Shown: in pieces, positions 30,921 to 39,508 of the stretch | Layout of the letters: the number at the start of each line of letters is the position of its first letter | Position numbering within the stretch: the stretch's first letter is position 1 | Source: Arthrobacter sp. HY1533 | Lineage (GTDB): Bacteria > Actinomycetota > Actinomycetes > Actinomycetales > Micrococcaceae | NCBI RefSeq assembly: GCF_027568515.1 | Contig: NZ_JANKZF010000005.1 | Location: 278,507-342,506 of the forward strand | DNA: 64,000 nucleotides | Direction: 5' to 3' | Position numbers and translations under genes: made by a program | Notes under the pieces: model-generated | Told to the model about the DNA's origin: nothing | Seen by the model: only the letters and a program-made list of their open reading frames with translations | Database searches by the model: none

Positions 30921-31256
30921 AACCCTCCTTCCGGGAATTAATGCCGGTCTTTCATGTCCCTTCCGCAGGCAGCCAGGCTGTCTGCGGGGAAACAAAAACG
31001 CCCCGCACAGATGTACGGGGCGTTTTTCGCAGCGGATCCATGGGTTTTATCCCGGTTCAACACTGCCAATAAGCTTTGTGCACCTGCGCTGGCCGTCCTG
31101 TTGAAGGACTTTCGGATGTCGCCTGCCCGAATCCAGCTCGCCATGGCACATGAGGCACCTGGAGGCTGGGGGTGGTTTACATCGACCGACGGTCTTTGGT
31201 AGTTCAAGGCTACAGGACGGGAGGGTGCCATTCCAAATCGAGGGCGCCAGCCACCA
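30921..31256. other. Intergenic leader region of rplJ
   Basis: This 336-bp gap between the upstream GNAT gene and rplJ contains no gene. It carries two hairpins close to rplJ (30963-31027, listed separately). The rplJ promoter must lie in or upstream of about 31030-31250; minus-strand GGATAAAA near 31050 is a possible -10 without a good -35. Confidence 0.45.
30963..31027 (-). promoter_or_regulatory. rplJ leader with terminator-like hairpin (candidate attenuator)
   Basis: In minus-strand RNA the first hairpin is AAAAACGCCCCG/CGGGGCGTTTTT (12-bp stem, 10-nt loop, followed by GTTT). A second hairpin, CCGCAGACAG/CTGCCTGCGG, follows about 7 nt later. Only about 70 bp remain between the terminator and the rplJ start, too little for a promoter plus leader. 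The terminator therefore probably lies inside the rplJ leader and acts as an attenuator. It could instead end the GNAT transcript. Confidence 0.6.
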
Positions 31257-32348
31257 CTAGCGAAGGGCGTTGAAGTCCTTGCGCCACTGCCCCGTCACAC
31301 CGGCGCTGACGTAGCCAAGCTGCCTGTTGACGGAGAGCATGTAGGAGTTCACCGGCGAATTCCACGTGTAGATGGTCCGCGTGGCCGGGAACTCGCGCAT
31401 GAGTAGTTCCATGTTGGCGACCTTGATGTGCAGCCCCACATCCTTGCCCTTGTGGGGCACCTCCACGATGGTTTCGTCCTGGAAGGCCACATCTGTGCGG
31501 TGGCCCAGGATGGAGATGGAGGTGAACCCGACCAGCGCCCCGGATTCCAGGCACTCTGCAGCGCTGACCATGGTGCGCCGGCCTGTCAGTGCCGAGAGTT
31601 CCTCCGCCTCGCGCAGCTTGGCGAGGTCCCAGGTTTCCGGTGTGCCGCCGTCGTCAGTGCCCAGGCCCTGCTCCAGTCGGACAATCTCCCCCGCCCAGCG
31701 CTCGGGGCATGTGTCCAGCCACTGGTGCACTGCATACGAGGAGTTGTGGGTTGCCTTGGCCTTCGCGGTCAGCTCCGCCGCAAGCACCTCGGAAAGTGGC
31801 AACGTCAGGGAGCTGAACTGCTCCACTCGTTCCAGCTCGTAGCCGGCGCTGTAGGCAAAGCGGGCTTCGCGGCTGCTCAGCGGCAGCGTTCCGCTCCCCT
31901 CGGCCGCGAGAACCTGTTCTTCCTCAGGCGCATTGTTTTCAAGGGTTGCGGCCGGGTGGTTGGTCTCCACGACCACGATCTTGCGGTTCTCGCCCCGGAC
32001 GAACAGTTCGGCGGCTTCGAGCACCTTCCGGCCCAGTCCGCGACCCTCTGCTGAGGGCAGCACATCGAGGGTCACGTGGGCCAGCTCGGTGTTGTCATCC
32101 AGGGGCAGGGCAATGCCGGCGCGGCCCACAATGACACCATCGCGCCGTGCCACCAGAACTACATACCACTCATAGGGGTCGTGGCACTGGGCCAGGAGTT
32201 CCTCGGCCGTATAGGCCAGCTCGTCATTGCCCCAGGTGTGCAGCCGCACCAGCCGGGACACCTCAACGGCCCGGAGGAAATCGGCCGCGGACTCCCCTTC
32301 CAGCGTCTCCGGAATCCGCAACTGCTCAATGCTGGTGTTCTGTTCCAT
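31257..32348 (-). CDS. Tandem GNAT-domain acetyltransferase
   Basis: A 363-residue protein with two GNAT folds. The first (about 45-190) contains the acetyl-CoA loop LPSAEGRGLGRKVLEAA; the second (about 200-363) is more divergent, with a VPHKGKDVGLHIKVANMELL motif in the equivalent position and a GYVSAGVTGQWRKDF end. This layout occurs in actinobacterial acetyltransferases of unknown substrate. The ATG at 32348 lies 7 bp after the upstream GNAT gene, so the two form an operon. Confidence 0.8.
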   Translation of the reverse strand: MEQNTSIEQLRIPETLEGESAADFLRAVEVSRLVRLHTWGNDELAYTAEELLAQCHDPYEWYVVLVARRDGVIVGRAGIALPLDDNTELAHVTLDVLPSAEGRGLGRKVLEAAELFVRGENRKIVVVETNHPAATLENNAPEEEQVLAAEGSGTLPLSSREARFAYSAGYELERVEQFSSLTLPLSEVLAAELTAKAKATHNSSYAVHQWLDTCPERWAGEIVRLEQGLGTDDGGTPETWDLAKLREAEELSALTGRRTMVSAAECLESGALVGFTSISILGHRTDVAFQDETIVEVPHKGKDVGLHIKVANMELLMREFPATRTIYTWNSPVNSYMLSVNRQLGYVSAGVTGQWRKDFNALR

Positions 32349-32355
32349 GACTTCA

Positions 32356-32919
32356 CTACCCCGTGTTTTTCGTTCCCCTGGGCCGAACCATGACGTGGTC
32401 ATGCTCGACCCTGTTCCCCAATTGAAAGCTTCTGCTTCCGGCAATGCTGAATCCGTGCTTCGTGTAAAACTTCTGTGCGCGCTGGTTCTCGCTGTTGACC
32501 CCAAGCCACAGCGGCCTGTCACCATTCTCCGCGGCCCAGCTGATGCTTGCATCCATGAGTGCGCCGCCAATCCCCAGGCCATGGGTCTCCGGGAGGGCGT
32601 AGAACTTGCTCAGTTCAAGGGTGTCCGGTTCCGGCAGCACTGCTGCCACATCCGCGTCCGACGGCGGGACGTCCACCAACATCGTATAGGCCAGCAGGCG
32701 TCCGGCACCGTTGGCAGGGCCCGCCTGGGCAACAAACACAACACGCGTCGGGTCTGCTAGATAAGCGGTGAACTGGGCCGGGCCCAGATTGGCTGCGATG
32801 AACGCCGCAATGTCCTCCGCAGGGCTGTCGGGCGGGCAGGCCAACGGGAAGGTTGTCGCTGCGAGTTGCGCCAGGGCGTCTGCGTCCGGAGCCGTGGCCC
32901 TTCGGATGGTGAAATCCAT
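32356..32919 (-). CDS. GNAT family N-acetyltransferase
   Basis: A 187-residue single-domain acetyltransferase. It has the family N-terminus (MDFTIRRATAPDADALAQLA), a strand pair ending LELSKFYALPETHGLGIGGALMDASISWA with the acetyl-CoA loop, and the final WLGVNSENQRAQKFYTKHGFSIAGSRSF signature. The ATG at 32919 has AGGGA 8 bp upstream. The substrate cannot be read from sequence. It is the first gene of a two-gene unit placed between rplA and rplJ. Confidence 0.88.
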   Translation of the reverse strand: MDFTIRRATAPDADALAQLAATTFPLACPPDSPAEDIAAFIAANLGPAQFTAYLADPTRVVFVAQAGPANGAGRLLAYTMLVDVPPSDADVAAVLPEPDTLELSKFYALPETHGLGIGGALMDASISWAAENGDRPLWLGVNSENQRAQKFYTKHGFSIAGSRSFQLGNRVEHDHVMVRPRGTKNTG

Positions 32920-32968
32920 GTGTGCTTTCCCTGCGGTTGAATGGTCCATCCACCCAGCCTACAAAAAA

Positions 32969-33005
32969 GGGAGGGCCCCGTAGCAAAGTGCTACGGGGCC
33001 CTCCC
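32969..33005 (-). terminator. Intrinsic terminator after rplK-rplA
   Basis: A perfect 17-bp stem (GGGAGGGCCCCGTAGCA) with a 3-nt loop, followed in minus-strand RNA by TTTTTTG, 18 bp past the rplA stop. It separates the L11-L1 transcript from the downstream GNAT genes. Confidence 0.95.
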
Positions 33006-33023
33006 CAGGTCATGTGGTGAAGA

Positions 33024-33731
33024 CTATGCTTCGATGACGACCTTGGTTGCCTGCGGGTCAACGGCAATGCCGGGGCCGAACGTCGTGGAGACGGTGGCCT
33101 TCTGCAGGTAGCGGCCCTTGGAAGCGGACGGCTTCAGGCGAAGCACCTCTTCCAGAGCAGCTGCGTAGTTCTCGGCCAGCTTGACGGCGTCGAAGGAAAC
33201 CTTGCCGATGATGAAGTGAAGGTTGGAGTGCTTGTCGACGCGGAAGTCGATCTTTCCACCCTTGATGTCGTTGACAGCCTTGGCAACATCGTTCGTTACC
33301 GTGCCGGTCTTCGGGTTCGGCATGAGGTTACGCGGACCCAGAACCTTACCCAAACGGCCAACCTTGCCCATGAGGTCAGGGGTGGCAACGGCTGCGTCGA
33401 AGTCGGTCCAGCCGCCCTGGATCTTTTCGATCAGGTCGTCGGTGCCAACGAAGTCGGCGCCGGCTGCGATTGCAGCTTCGGCACGCTCACCCGTTGCGAA
33501 AACCAGGACGCGGGCGGTCTTACCGGTACCGTGAGGCAGGTTAACCGTTCCGCGGATCATCTGGTCAGCCTTGCGAGGGTCTACACCCAGGCGGAAGGCA
33601 ACCTCAACGGTTGCGTCGAACTTGGACGGGTTGGTGTCCTTGGCCAGCTTGATGGCGTCGAACGGTGCGTAAACGCTGTCCGCATCGATCTTTGCCTGGG
33701 CTGCCTCATATGCTTTGCTGCGCTTTGCCAT
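33024..33731 (-). CDS. rplA: 50S ribosomal protein L1
   Basis: uL1 forms the mobile L1 stalk at the E site and is usually the autogenous repressor of the L11 operon. It is 235 residues and intact, with the motifs [39 protein letters not shown] and [23 protein letters not shown] 155-bp gap with a repeat element separates it from rplK. Confidence 0.98.
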   Translation of the reverse strand: MAKRSKAYEAAQAKIDADSVYAPFDAIKLAKDTNPSKFDATVEVAFRLGVDPRKADQMIRGTVNLPHGTGKTARVLVFATGERAEAAIAAGADFVGTDDLIEKIQGGWTDFDAAVATPDLMGKVGRLGKVLGPRNLMPNPKTGTVTNDVAKAVNDIKGGKIDFRVDKHSNLHFIIGKVSFDAVKLAENYAAALEEVLRLKPSASKGRYLQKATVSTTFGPGIAVDPQATKVVIEA

Positions 33732-33848
33732 GCTGCGTTTCTCCTTGTGCAGTTGTGGTCGTTAGGACCGCGCGGGCCCTGCCACTACGTACTTCGCCAG
33801 CCACCTTGGGTGGGCTGTGCGCCGTCGTTTTTTATGATTTTGGTGGTT

Positions 33849-33873
33849 GGTGGTCCAGACAGGCTCGACCACC
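33849..33873. repeat. GTCTCGAC-type repeat between rplK and rplA
   Basis: GGTGGTC (33849-33855) and GACCACC (33867-33873) flank CAGACAGGCT, giving a small hairpin whose right half, AGACAGGCTCGACCACCGG, matches the units at 29701. It sits within the rplK-rplA transcript, so it would be carried in the mRNA. Confidence 0.55.
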
Positions 33874-33886
33874 GGTGGTGCGAAGC

Positions 33887-34318
33887 TTAGGCTTCGACCG
33901 TGATGCCCATGGAACGGGCGGTGCCGGCGATGATCTTCTCGGCGCCTTCGATGCTGGTGGCGTTGAGGTCAACCATCTTCTGGGTTGCGATCTCGGTGAC
34001 CTGAGCCTTGGTCAGCTGGGCAACCTTGACGGTGTGCGGGGTAGCTGAACCCTTGGCAACGCCTGCAGCCTTCTTGATGAGCTCTGCAGCCGGCGGGGTC
34101 TTGGTGATGAACGTGAATGAACGGTCTTCGTAAACCGTGATTTCAACGGGGATGACGTTTCCGCGCTGGGATTCCGTTGCAGCGTTGTACGCCTTGCAGA
34201 ATTCCATGATGTTGACGCCGTGCTGACCAAGTGCCGGACCGATGGGCGGTGCCGGGTTGGCGGCGCCTGCCTGGATCTGCAGCTTGATGAGGCCGGTGAC
34301 CTTCTTCTTGGGAGCCAA
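33887..34318 (-). CDS. rplK: 50S ribosomal protein L11
   Basis: uL11 at the GTPase-associated centre. It is 143 residues with the N-terminal domain ([34 protein letters not shown], the region mutated in thiostrepton resistance) and the C-terminal rRNA-binding domain ([28 protein letters not shown]). It follows nusG after two stacked hairpins. Confidence 0.98.
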   Translation of the reverse strand: MAPKKKVTGLIKLQIQAGAANPAPPIGPALGQHGVNIMEFCKAYNAATESQRGNVIPVEITVYEDRSFTFITKTPPAAELIKKAAGVAKGSATPHTVKVAQLTKAQVTEIATQKMVDLNATSIEGAEKIIAGTARSMGITVEA

Positions 34319-34375
34319 TGTAGGGTCCTTCTCTCAATATCTTTCCTGGTACGACGGAGCGCGTTCCAGGTGGGT

Positions 34376-34432
34376 GGCCGGATGGCGTCCGGCCGAACGT
34401 TTCGCAGGGGCTAAGCAAGCCCTTGCGGAACG
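34376..34432 (-). promoter_or_regulatory. Two hairpins between nusG and rplK
   Basis: GGCCGGA/TCCGGCC (34376-34394) and a 15-bp imperfect stem, CGTTTCGCAGGGGCT/AAGCCCTTGCGGAACG (34398-34432), lie in the 128-bp gap just after the nusG stop. There is no T-run tail. They may slow transcription, direct processing, or serve as the L1-binding site for autogenous control; these roles are inferred. Confidence 0.45.
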
Positions 34433-34446
34433 AAAATTATGGGCAA

Positions 34447-35262
34447 CTAGATCTTGGTGACCTGGTTGAATGCGAGGGTGACGGGGGTTTCGCGCTCGAA
34501 GATGGAAACCAGTACGACCAGCGTGCCGGCCTCGGGCTTGATCTCGGAGATCGAGGCGGACAGGCCCTCGAAGGGACCGTCCTTGACGATGACGGCTTCG
34601 CCAACCTCAAAGTCGATGTCTGCGTCGGAGGGATCGTGGCGCAGCGGAACGCCGGTCTCTTCGGCCTTCTGCTCCTCGAAGACGGGGGCAAGCATGGAGA
34701 AGACCTCGTCCAGGCGCAGCGGCACGGGGTTGTGGGCGTTGCCCACGAAGCCGGTCACGCCGGGCGTGTGGCGGACAACACCCCAGGAAGCGTCCGTGAG
34801 ATCCATGCGGACCAGGACGTAGCCGGGGATGCGGACGCGGTTGACAACCTTGCGCTGTGCATTCTTGATCTCCACGACTTCTTCCATGGGGACCTGGACT
34901 TCGAAGATGTAATCTTCCATGTTCAGCGACAGGCTGCGCGACTCAAGGTTGACCTTGACGCGGTTTTCGTAGCCGGCGTAGGAGTGGATGACGTACCAGT
35001 CACCCTCCTGGCGGCGCAGCTTTGCCTTGAACTCTTCTGCGTGGTCAATCTCCGGCTCGGCGGCGGCGGGCTCTTGCGCCTCTTCCGCCTCGGCTTCACC
35101 GGCAGTCTCGTCGTCGGCCTCTACGGCTTCTGCTTCAACAACGTCGGTTTCAACGGCGTCATCGTCGCCAACGGCATCAAGGTCGGCATTGATGGCAGCA
35201 TCAGCAACCACAGTGTCCTGGTCCTGCTCACTGTACGTTGCCTCGGGCTCCAGCTCAGACAC
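34447..35262 (-). CDS. nusG: Transcription termination/antitermination factor NusG
   Basis: Elongation factor linking RNA polymerase to Rho or the ribosome. The NGN domain begins at [19 protein letters not shown] (about residue 93) and the KOW domain contains [22 protein letters not shown] near 215-240. The 271-residue protein has an acidic Asp/Glu/Ala/Val extension of about 90 residues before NGN, typical of actinobacteria and absent from E. coli NusG. It lies 89 bp after secE. Confidence 0.97.
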   Translation of the reverse strand: MSELEPEATYSEQDQDTVVADAAINADLDAVGDDDAVETDVVEAEAVEADDETAGEAEAEEAQEPAAAEPEIDHAEEFKAKLRRQEGDWYVIHSYAGYENRVKVNLESRSLSLNMEDYIFEVQVPMEEVVEIKNAQRKVVNRVRIPGYVLVRMDLTDASWGVVRHTPGVTGFVGNAHNPVPLRLDEVFSMLAPVFEEQKAEETGVPLRHDPSDADIDFEVGEAVIVKDGPFEGLSASISEIKPEAGTLVVLVSIFERETPVTLAFNQVTKI

Positions 35263-35296
35263 GAATTTCCTGCTTTCCTTGTGCGTTTCTTAAATG

Positions 35297-35347
35297 GCTC
35301 AAACCGACCCCATGCCAAAGTTTTCAGCGGGGTCGGCCGGTTTGAGC
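35297..35347 (-). promoter_or_regulatory. Hairpin between secE and nusG
   Basis: GCTCAAACCGACCCC pairs with GGGGTCGG...CCGGTTTGAGC across the secE-nusG gap, with a 4-nt bulge and a 17-nt loop. The tail is CATTTAAG in minus-strand RNA, so it would at most be a weak terminator. It may be a processing site. Confidence 0.4.
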
Positions 35348-35351
35348 TGTT

Positions 35352-35645
35352 TTACTGCTCGATGTTTACGTTTCCACCGAAGATCCACAGCACTGCCTGG
35401 CCGAAGCCCAGATCCAAGACGGTAACGATTGCCATCATGATGACAACAAACACCAGCACAACAGCGGTGTAGTTGATCAACTCTTTGCGAGTGGGGGTGA
35501 CAACCTTCTTCAGCTCGCCAATGACTTGGCGGAGGAAGATGGCGATCCGGGCGAAAAACCCGGGCTTGCCAGGCTTTGCAGCCTTCTTGGCATGGCCCTT
35601 GGAGCTGCTAGCCGCAGTATCGGTCACCAGTGCCTCACTCATCAT
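35352..35645 (-). CDS. secE: Preprotein translocase subunit SecE
   Basis: Small essential subunit of the SecYEG channel, 97 residues with a single membrane helix (about residues 60-85, LINYTAVVLVFVVIMMAIVTVLDLGF). The conserved amphipathic segment before it, FLRQVIGELKKVVTPTRKEL, is intact. A Lys/Ala/Pro-rich N-terminus is common in actinobacteria. Two adjacent ATG codons (35645, 35642) are possible starts. tRNA-Trp lies 120 bp upstream on the same strand, the usual order. Confidence 0.96.
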   Translation of the reverse strand: MMSEALVTDTAASSSKGHAKKAAKPGKPGFFARIAIFLRQVIGELKKVVTPTRKELINYTAVVLVFVVIMMAIVTVLDLGFGQAVLWIFGGNVNIEQ

Positions 35646-36090
35646 TCGTTGGGGAACTACGCAAATCCGAGAATTCGGACACTGCGATGTGCAAATTATT
35701 CGCCAGGCGGCCGCGGGTTGCCTGCTGTGAATGCTTCACACCATGCAACCCGCCGCGCCTATGCGCAGGGCAGACAGGACTCGAACCTGCAACCTGCGGT
35801 TTTGGAGACCGCTGCGCTACCAATTGCGCCACTACCCTTTGGAATTGCCCCGGGACACCATGCTGGTTCCATGGGAAAAAATCCCCCCGGCGCAAACAAC
35901 CATGAACAACCTACCGTCTGGCGGCTGTGTTTCCAAACCCGCGAAGAGGCGTGAAACATCATGGTGCTTGAACACCGGTTAACCATTCTACGCATTCTTG
36001 GGCCCGTTAGTCGAACCGGGCACGGCATGGCCCTAAAGTAGACCTTGACGATGTTTGCATTTTGGGCCTCCCACCGAAGAAAGAATCCTG
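35643..36090. other. Divergent intergenic region with tRNA-Trp
   Basis: Between secE and the aminotransferase the only gene I see is tRNA-Trp (35766-35838). The 250 bp between the tRNA and the aminotransferase start should hold both promoters. No repeats or further RNA genes are evident. Confidence 0.5.
35766..35838 (-). tRNA. trpT: tRNA-Trp (CCA anticodon)
   Basis: On the minus strand the 73-nt sequence folds as a cloverleaf. The acceptor AGGGTAG pairs with CTGCCCT (one G-U pair), and the discriminator is G. The anticodon stem-loop contains CTCCAAA, giving anticodon CCA for Trp. The T-arm is GCAGGTTCGAACTCCTGT-like. The CCA end is not encoded. The position just upstream of secE is the conserved one. 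Confidence 0.93.
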
Positions 36091-37326
36091 ATGTCTGCCG
36101 AACTGACAGCTGACCACGTTCCTGCGCGCCGCGTTTCCGCCCGGATTGCAGCAATTGCCGAATCCGCCACCCTGGCCGTTGACGCCAAGGCCAAGGCCCT
36201 GAAGGCTGCCGGCCGCCCCGTGATTGGGTTCGGTGCCGGTGAGCCCGACTTCCCCACCCCCGACTACATTGTGGAAGCCGCCGTGGCCGCGGCCCGCCAG
36301 CCCAAGTTCCACCGCTACTCCCCCGCCGCCGGCCTGCCGGAGCTGCGCAGCGCCATTGCCGAGAAGACCATGCGCGATTCTGGCTACGCCGTTGATGCTT
36401 CCCAGGTTCTGGTCACCAACGGTGGCAAGCAGGCCGTCTACGAATCCTTCGCCACGTTGCTGGACCCGGGCGACGAGGTCATTGTCCCCTCCCCGTTCTG
36501 GACCACCTACCCGGAGGCGATCCGCCTTGCCGGCGGCGTCCCCGTCGAGGTTTTCGCCGGGCCTGAGCAGGGCTACATGGTCACCGTGGAGCAGCTTGAG
36601 GCCGCCGTGACCCCCCGCACCAAGGTGCTGCTGTTCGTTTCCCCGTCCAACCCGACGGGCGCCGTCTACTCCCCCGAGCAGACCCGTGAAATTGGCCTGT
36701 GGGCCGCTTCCAAGGGCCTGTGGGTCATCACGGATGAAATCTACGAGCACCTGACCTACGACGGCGTACCCTTCACCTCGATTGCCACAGCCGCCCCCGA
36801 GCTGGGCGACCGCCTGGTCATCCTCAACGGCGTGGCCAAGACCTACGCCATGACGGGCTGGCGCGTGGGCTGGATGATTGCACCCCTGGATGTCACCAAG
36901 GCAGCAACCAACATGCAGTCACACGCCACCTCCAACGTGGCCAATGTGTCGCAGATGGCCGCACTCGCCGCCGTCGCCGGCCCCCTGACGGCCGTCGATG
37001 AGATGAAGGTGGCCTTCGACCGCCGCCGCAAGGCCATGGTCTCGGCCCTGAACGCGATCGACGGCGTGGAGTGCCCCACCCCGCACGGCGCCTTCTACGC
37101 CTACGCCGATGTCCGCGGCCTGCTGGGCCGCGAAATTGGCGGCATCCGCCCGGCAACGTCCGCCGAGCTGGCCGCGCTGATCCTGGACAAGGCAGAGGTT
37201 GCCGTTGTCCCGGGCGAGGCGTTCGGTCCCAGCGGCTACCTGCGCCTGTCCTACGCCCTGGGCGATGACGATCTGGCCGTCGGCGTGGCCCGACTGCAGG
37301 AATTCCTGGGCTCCGCCAAGGCATAA
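36091..37326 (+). CDS. Pyridoxal-phosphate aminotransferase (AAT class I, aspartate aminotransferase-like)
   Basis: A 411-residue fold-type I aminotransferase. Key residues are Asn187 in SNPTG, Asp215 and Tyr218 in ITDEIYEHL, and the Schiff-base Lys250 in [16 protein letters not shown]. The N-terminal [12 protein letters not shown] motif marks the class I aspartate/aromatic branch, so aspartate-oxaloacetate transamination is likely but unproven. I start at the ATG at 36091 ([10 protein letters not shown]). It is transcribed alone and is convergent with the response regulator. Confidence 0.92.
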   Translation: MSAELTADHVPARRVSARIAAIAESATLAVDAKAKALKAAGRPVIGFGAGEPDFPTPDYIVEAAVAAARQPKFHRYSPAAGLPELRSAIAEKTMRDSGYAVDASQVLVTNGGKQAVYESFATLLDPGDEVIVPSPFWTTYPEAIRLAGGVPVEVFAGPEQGYMVTVEQLEAAVTPRTKVLLFVSPSNPTGAVYSPEQTREIGLWAASKGLWVITDEIYEHLTYDGVPFTSIATAAPELGDRLVILNGVAKTYAMTGWRVGWMIAPLDVTKAATNMQSHATSNVANVSQMAALAAVAGPLTAVDEMKVAFDRRRKAMVSALNAIDGVECPTPHGAFYAYADVRGLLGREIGGIRPATSAELAALILDKAEVAVVPGEAFGPSGYLRLSYALGDDDLAVGVARLQEFLGSAKA

Positions 37327-37346
37327 TCCGCCTCACCGGCGCCTCC

Positions 37347-37428
37347 GCGGGAGGTCCCTCGCGAGCAGTAAGATTTCCTCGGTCGCTGGGCGACCTTGAA
37401 AATCCATCCTCGCTCCGGGACCTCCCGC
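37347..37428. terminator. Nested inverted repeat between convergent genes
   Basis: The outer arms GCGGGAGGTCCC (37347-37358) and GGGACCTCCCGC (37417-37428) are perfect 12-bp complements. Inside lies a second hairpin, GGTCGC/GCGACC (37381-37395). The element fills the 139-bp gap between two convergent genes, so bidirectional termination is likely, though no long T-run is present. It may be a dispersed repeat. Confidence 0.5.
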
Positions 37429-37465
37429 TTCTGCGTCGGCGAACGATATGCCCGAGGTTGACGGA

Positions 37466-38122
37466 TTAGAGTAGGCGGCGGTCGGCGGCCCAGCGGGTCA
37501 GTTCGTGGCGCGAGGACAGCTGGAGCTTGCGCAGTACGGCGGAAACGTGGGTCTCCACGGTCTTGATGGAGATGAACAGCGCCTTGGCCACCTCCTTGTA
37601 GGAGTAGCCGCGGGCAATCAGGCGCATGACCTCCAGCTCGCGGGCCGAGAGCTTGTCCAACTCATCCTCCACGGCAACCTCTGCCGTGCCGAAGGCGTCG
37701 AGCACAAATCCGGCCAGGCGCGGGGAAAACACCGCGTCGCCTCCGGCCACGCGGCGGACGGCGTCGGAAATCTCTGCCCCCGAAATTGACTTGGTGACGT
37801 AGCCGCGGGCGCCGGCCCGGATCACCGAGACCACATCCTCGGCGGAGTCGGAGACGCTCAGGGCCAGGAATTTGGTGGTGGCCAGCTGGGCGGCGCTGCC
37901 TGCAATGACCTCGCGCCCGCCCTGGCCGCGGCCCCCGGGCAGGTGGACGTCCAGCAGCACCACGTCCGGCTGGTGGGCCGCGACGGCGGCAATGGCTTCC
38001 TCCACAGTGGCTGCCTCGGCCAGAACGGCAATGTCAGGGGCCAGGTCGGCCTTGAGCCCGGAACGGAAAATGGCGTGGTCGTCCACAATCACAACCCTGA
38101 TGGGCGTTGGCGCTGCAGTCAT
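37466..38122 (-). CDS. LuxR/NarL-type response regulator
   Basis: Two-component regulator of 218 residues. The receiver domain has the acidic pair in VVIVDDHAIF, phospho-acceptor Asp58 (VVLLDVHLPGG) and the conserved Lys in GYVTKSISG. The C-terminal LuxR helix-turn-helix is LSARELEVMRLIARGYSYKEVAKALFISIKTVETHVSAVLRKL. It overlaps the histidine kinase gene by 4 bp and is its evident partner. Targets likely include the divergent PspC genes, which is inferred. Confidence 0.93.
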   Translation of the reverse strand: MTAAPTPIRVVIVDDHAIFRSGLKADLAPDIAVLAEAATVEEAIAAVAAHQPDVVLLDVHLPGGRGQGGREVIAGSAAQLATTKFLALSVSDSAEDVVSVIRAGARGYVTKSISGAEISDAVRRVAGGDAVFSPRLAGFVLDAFGTAEVAVEDELDKLSARELEVMRLIARGYSYKEVAKALFISIKTVETHVSAVLRKLQLSSRHELTRWAADRRLL

Positions 38123-39393
38123 TTGGCTTCCTCGGTGGCGGGTTTTTCGTGGGGCAGGTGCAGGCGCACTTCGGTTCCGTCCGCCGAACTAATGATCTCA
38201 GCCGTGCCGCCGTTGCGCTGCATGCGCCCGACGACGGACTCCCGGACCCCCAGCCTGTCCGCCGGCACTGTGGCCACGTCGAAGCCGGGGCCGCGGTCTT
38301 TCACAAACACGTCAACGCCCTGGGCGCCGGCTTCGATGTAGACCGAAACGGTTGTCCCGCCGTGCCGCACTCCGTTGAGCACCGCCTCGCGCACGGCCTG
38401 GACCAGGGCGTTGCCGCGCTCGCCCAGCTCGGCGTCGCCCACGGCCACCACCTCGACCGCGTGCCCGTGCAGGTCCTCGGCCTCGGCGCACACGGCCTTG
38501 ACCCGCTCCACGAGGGCGCCGGTGCTGTGGGCGCTGTCCTGGTAGATCCATTCACGCAGCTCACGCTCCTGGGCGCGGGCAAGCCGGGTGACGTCCGCCG
38601 GGGAACTGGCGCTCTTTTGGATCAGGGCCAGGGTTTGCAGCACGGAGTCGTGCAGGTGTGCGGCAATCTCGGCACGCTCAGTTTCACGGATGCGTCCGGC
38701 CCGTTCCTCCTGGAACTCGCGCCAGAACTTCAGCGCCCACGGAGCCAGGACCAGCCCCACACCGGCCAGCACGGCCAGCGATGCCACCACGGAAGTCCAC
38801 ATCAGGGCCCACGAGCCCGAGCCGGCCACAATGACCAGGACCCCGGCAATCACCAGGGCCACGCCGCCGCCCAGCCGCAGCATGGCCATGGGGGTGTTCA
38901 TCTTGGCCGCATTGAGCAGCCCAACCCGGCGGGTGTTGTCCAGCTGCATCCAGGCCAGGACCGCGCCGAGAATAATCACCAGCAACGGGATCAGGGTGCC
39001 CAGCCGCAGGGCCCAGCCCTGTTGCCCGCCAAAGATCGCGATGGCGGCAATCACCAGGGCACCGCCAATCAGCACCTCCCGGAAGCCCACAGGTATCCGC
39101 TGGCGCCTGGTGGTCGTGTTGTCCTCAACCACCGCTCCCTGGGCGGGCCGAAACAGCTTCAGGCGCGGGTTGCCGTCATCATCGAGCAGGGTTCCCGCGC
39201 TGCTGGTGCGGTCCCCGGCCAGGGGCACCAGGAGCCACAGCCAGCCGTAAAAGACCAGGCCGGCGCCAAAGAAGAAGCAGGCGCCCACCATGACGGCACG
39301 CACCACCCCAACCCTGATGCCCAGGTGCTCTGCCAGGCCGCCGCAAACCCCTGCGACCATGCGCTGCTGGGAACGGTACATCTTTGCGCTCAT
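38119..39393 (-). CDS. Sensor histidine kinase with N-terminal PspC domain
   Basis: A 424-residue membrane kinase. Residues 4-60 form a PspC domain (MYRSQQRMVAGVCGGLAEHLGIRVGVVRA plus a helix). Further membrane helices lie at about 106-122, 132-148, 174-191 and 197-218. The HisKA_3 dimerisation region carries the phospho-acceptor His248 (AAHLHDSVLQTLALI). The HATPase domain has NGVRHGG and DRGPGFDV. PspC heads suggest sensing of envelope stress, as in LiaS-like systems. It overlaps the response regulator by 4 bp. Confidence 0.92.
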   Translation of the reverse strand: MSAKMYRSQQRMVAGVCGGLAEHLGIRVGVVRAVMVGACFFFGAGLVFYGWLWLLVPLAGDRTSSAGTLLDDDGNPRLKLFRPAQGAVVEDNTTTRRQRIPVGFREVLIGGALVIAAIAIFGGQQGWALRLGTLIPLLVIILGAVLAWMQLDNTRRVGLLNAAKMNTPMAMLRLGGGVALVIAGVLVIVAGSGSWALMWTSVVASLAVLAGVGLVLAPWALKFWREFQEERAGRIRETERAEIAAHLHDSVLQTLALIQKSASSPADVTRLARAQERELREWIYQDSAHSTGALVERVKAVCAEAEDLHGHAVEVVAVGDAELGERGNALVQAVREAVLNGVRHGGTTVSVYIEAGAQGVDVFVKDRGPGFDVATVPADRLGVRESVVGRMQRNGGTAEIISSADGTEVRLHLPHEKPATEEAK

Positions 39394-39508
39394 GGTTCAA
39401 TCCAAACACGGCTGGGGTTGCCCCGCACCGCTTCCAAGGGTTGCTTCAGGGTTCTTTCAGGGTGACCCCGGATGGTGTGCGGGTGGCCCGGGCGGACACC
39501 ATTGAACT

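Noticed and set aside
30994..31027. Simple terminator of the upstream GNAT operon
   Set aside because: Possible, but it would leave no space for an rplJ promoter downstream, so an attenuator in the rplJ leader is preferred.
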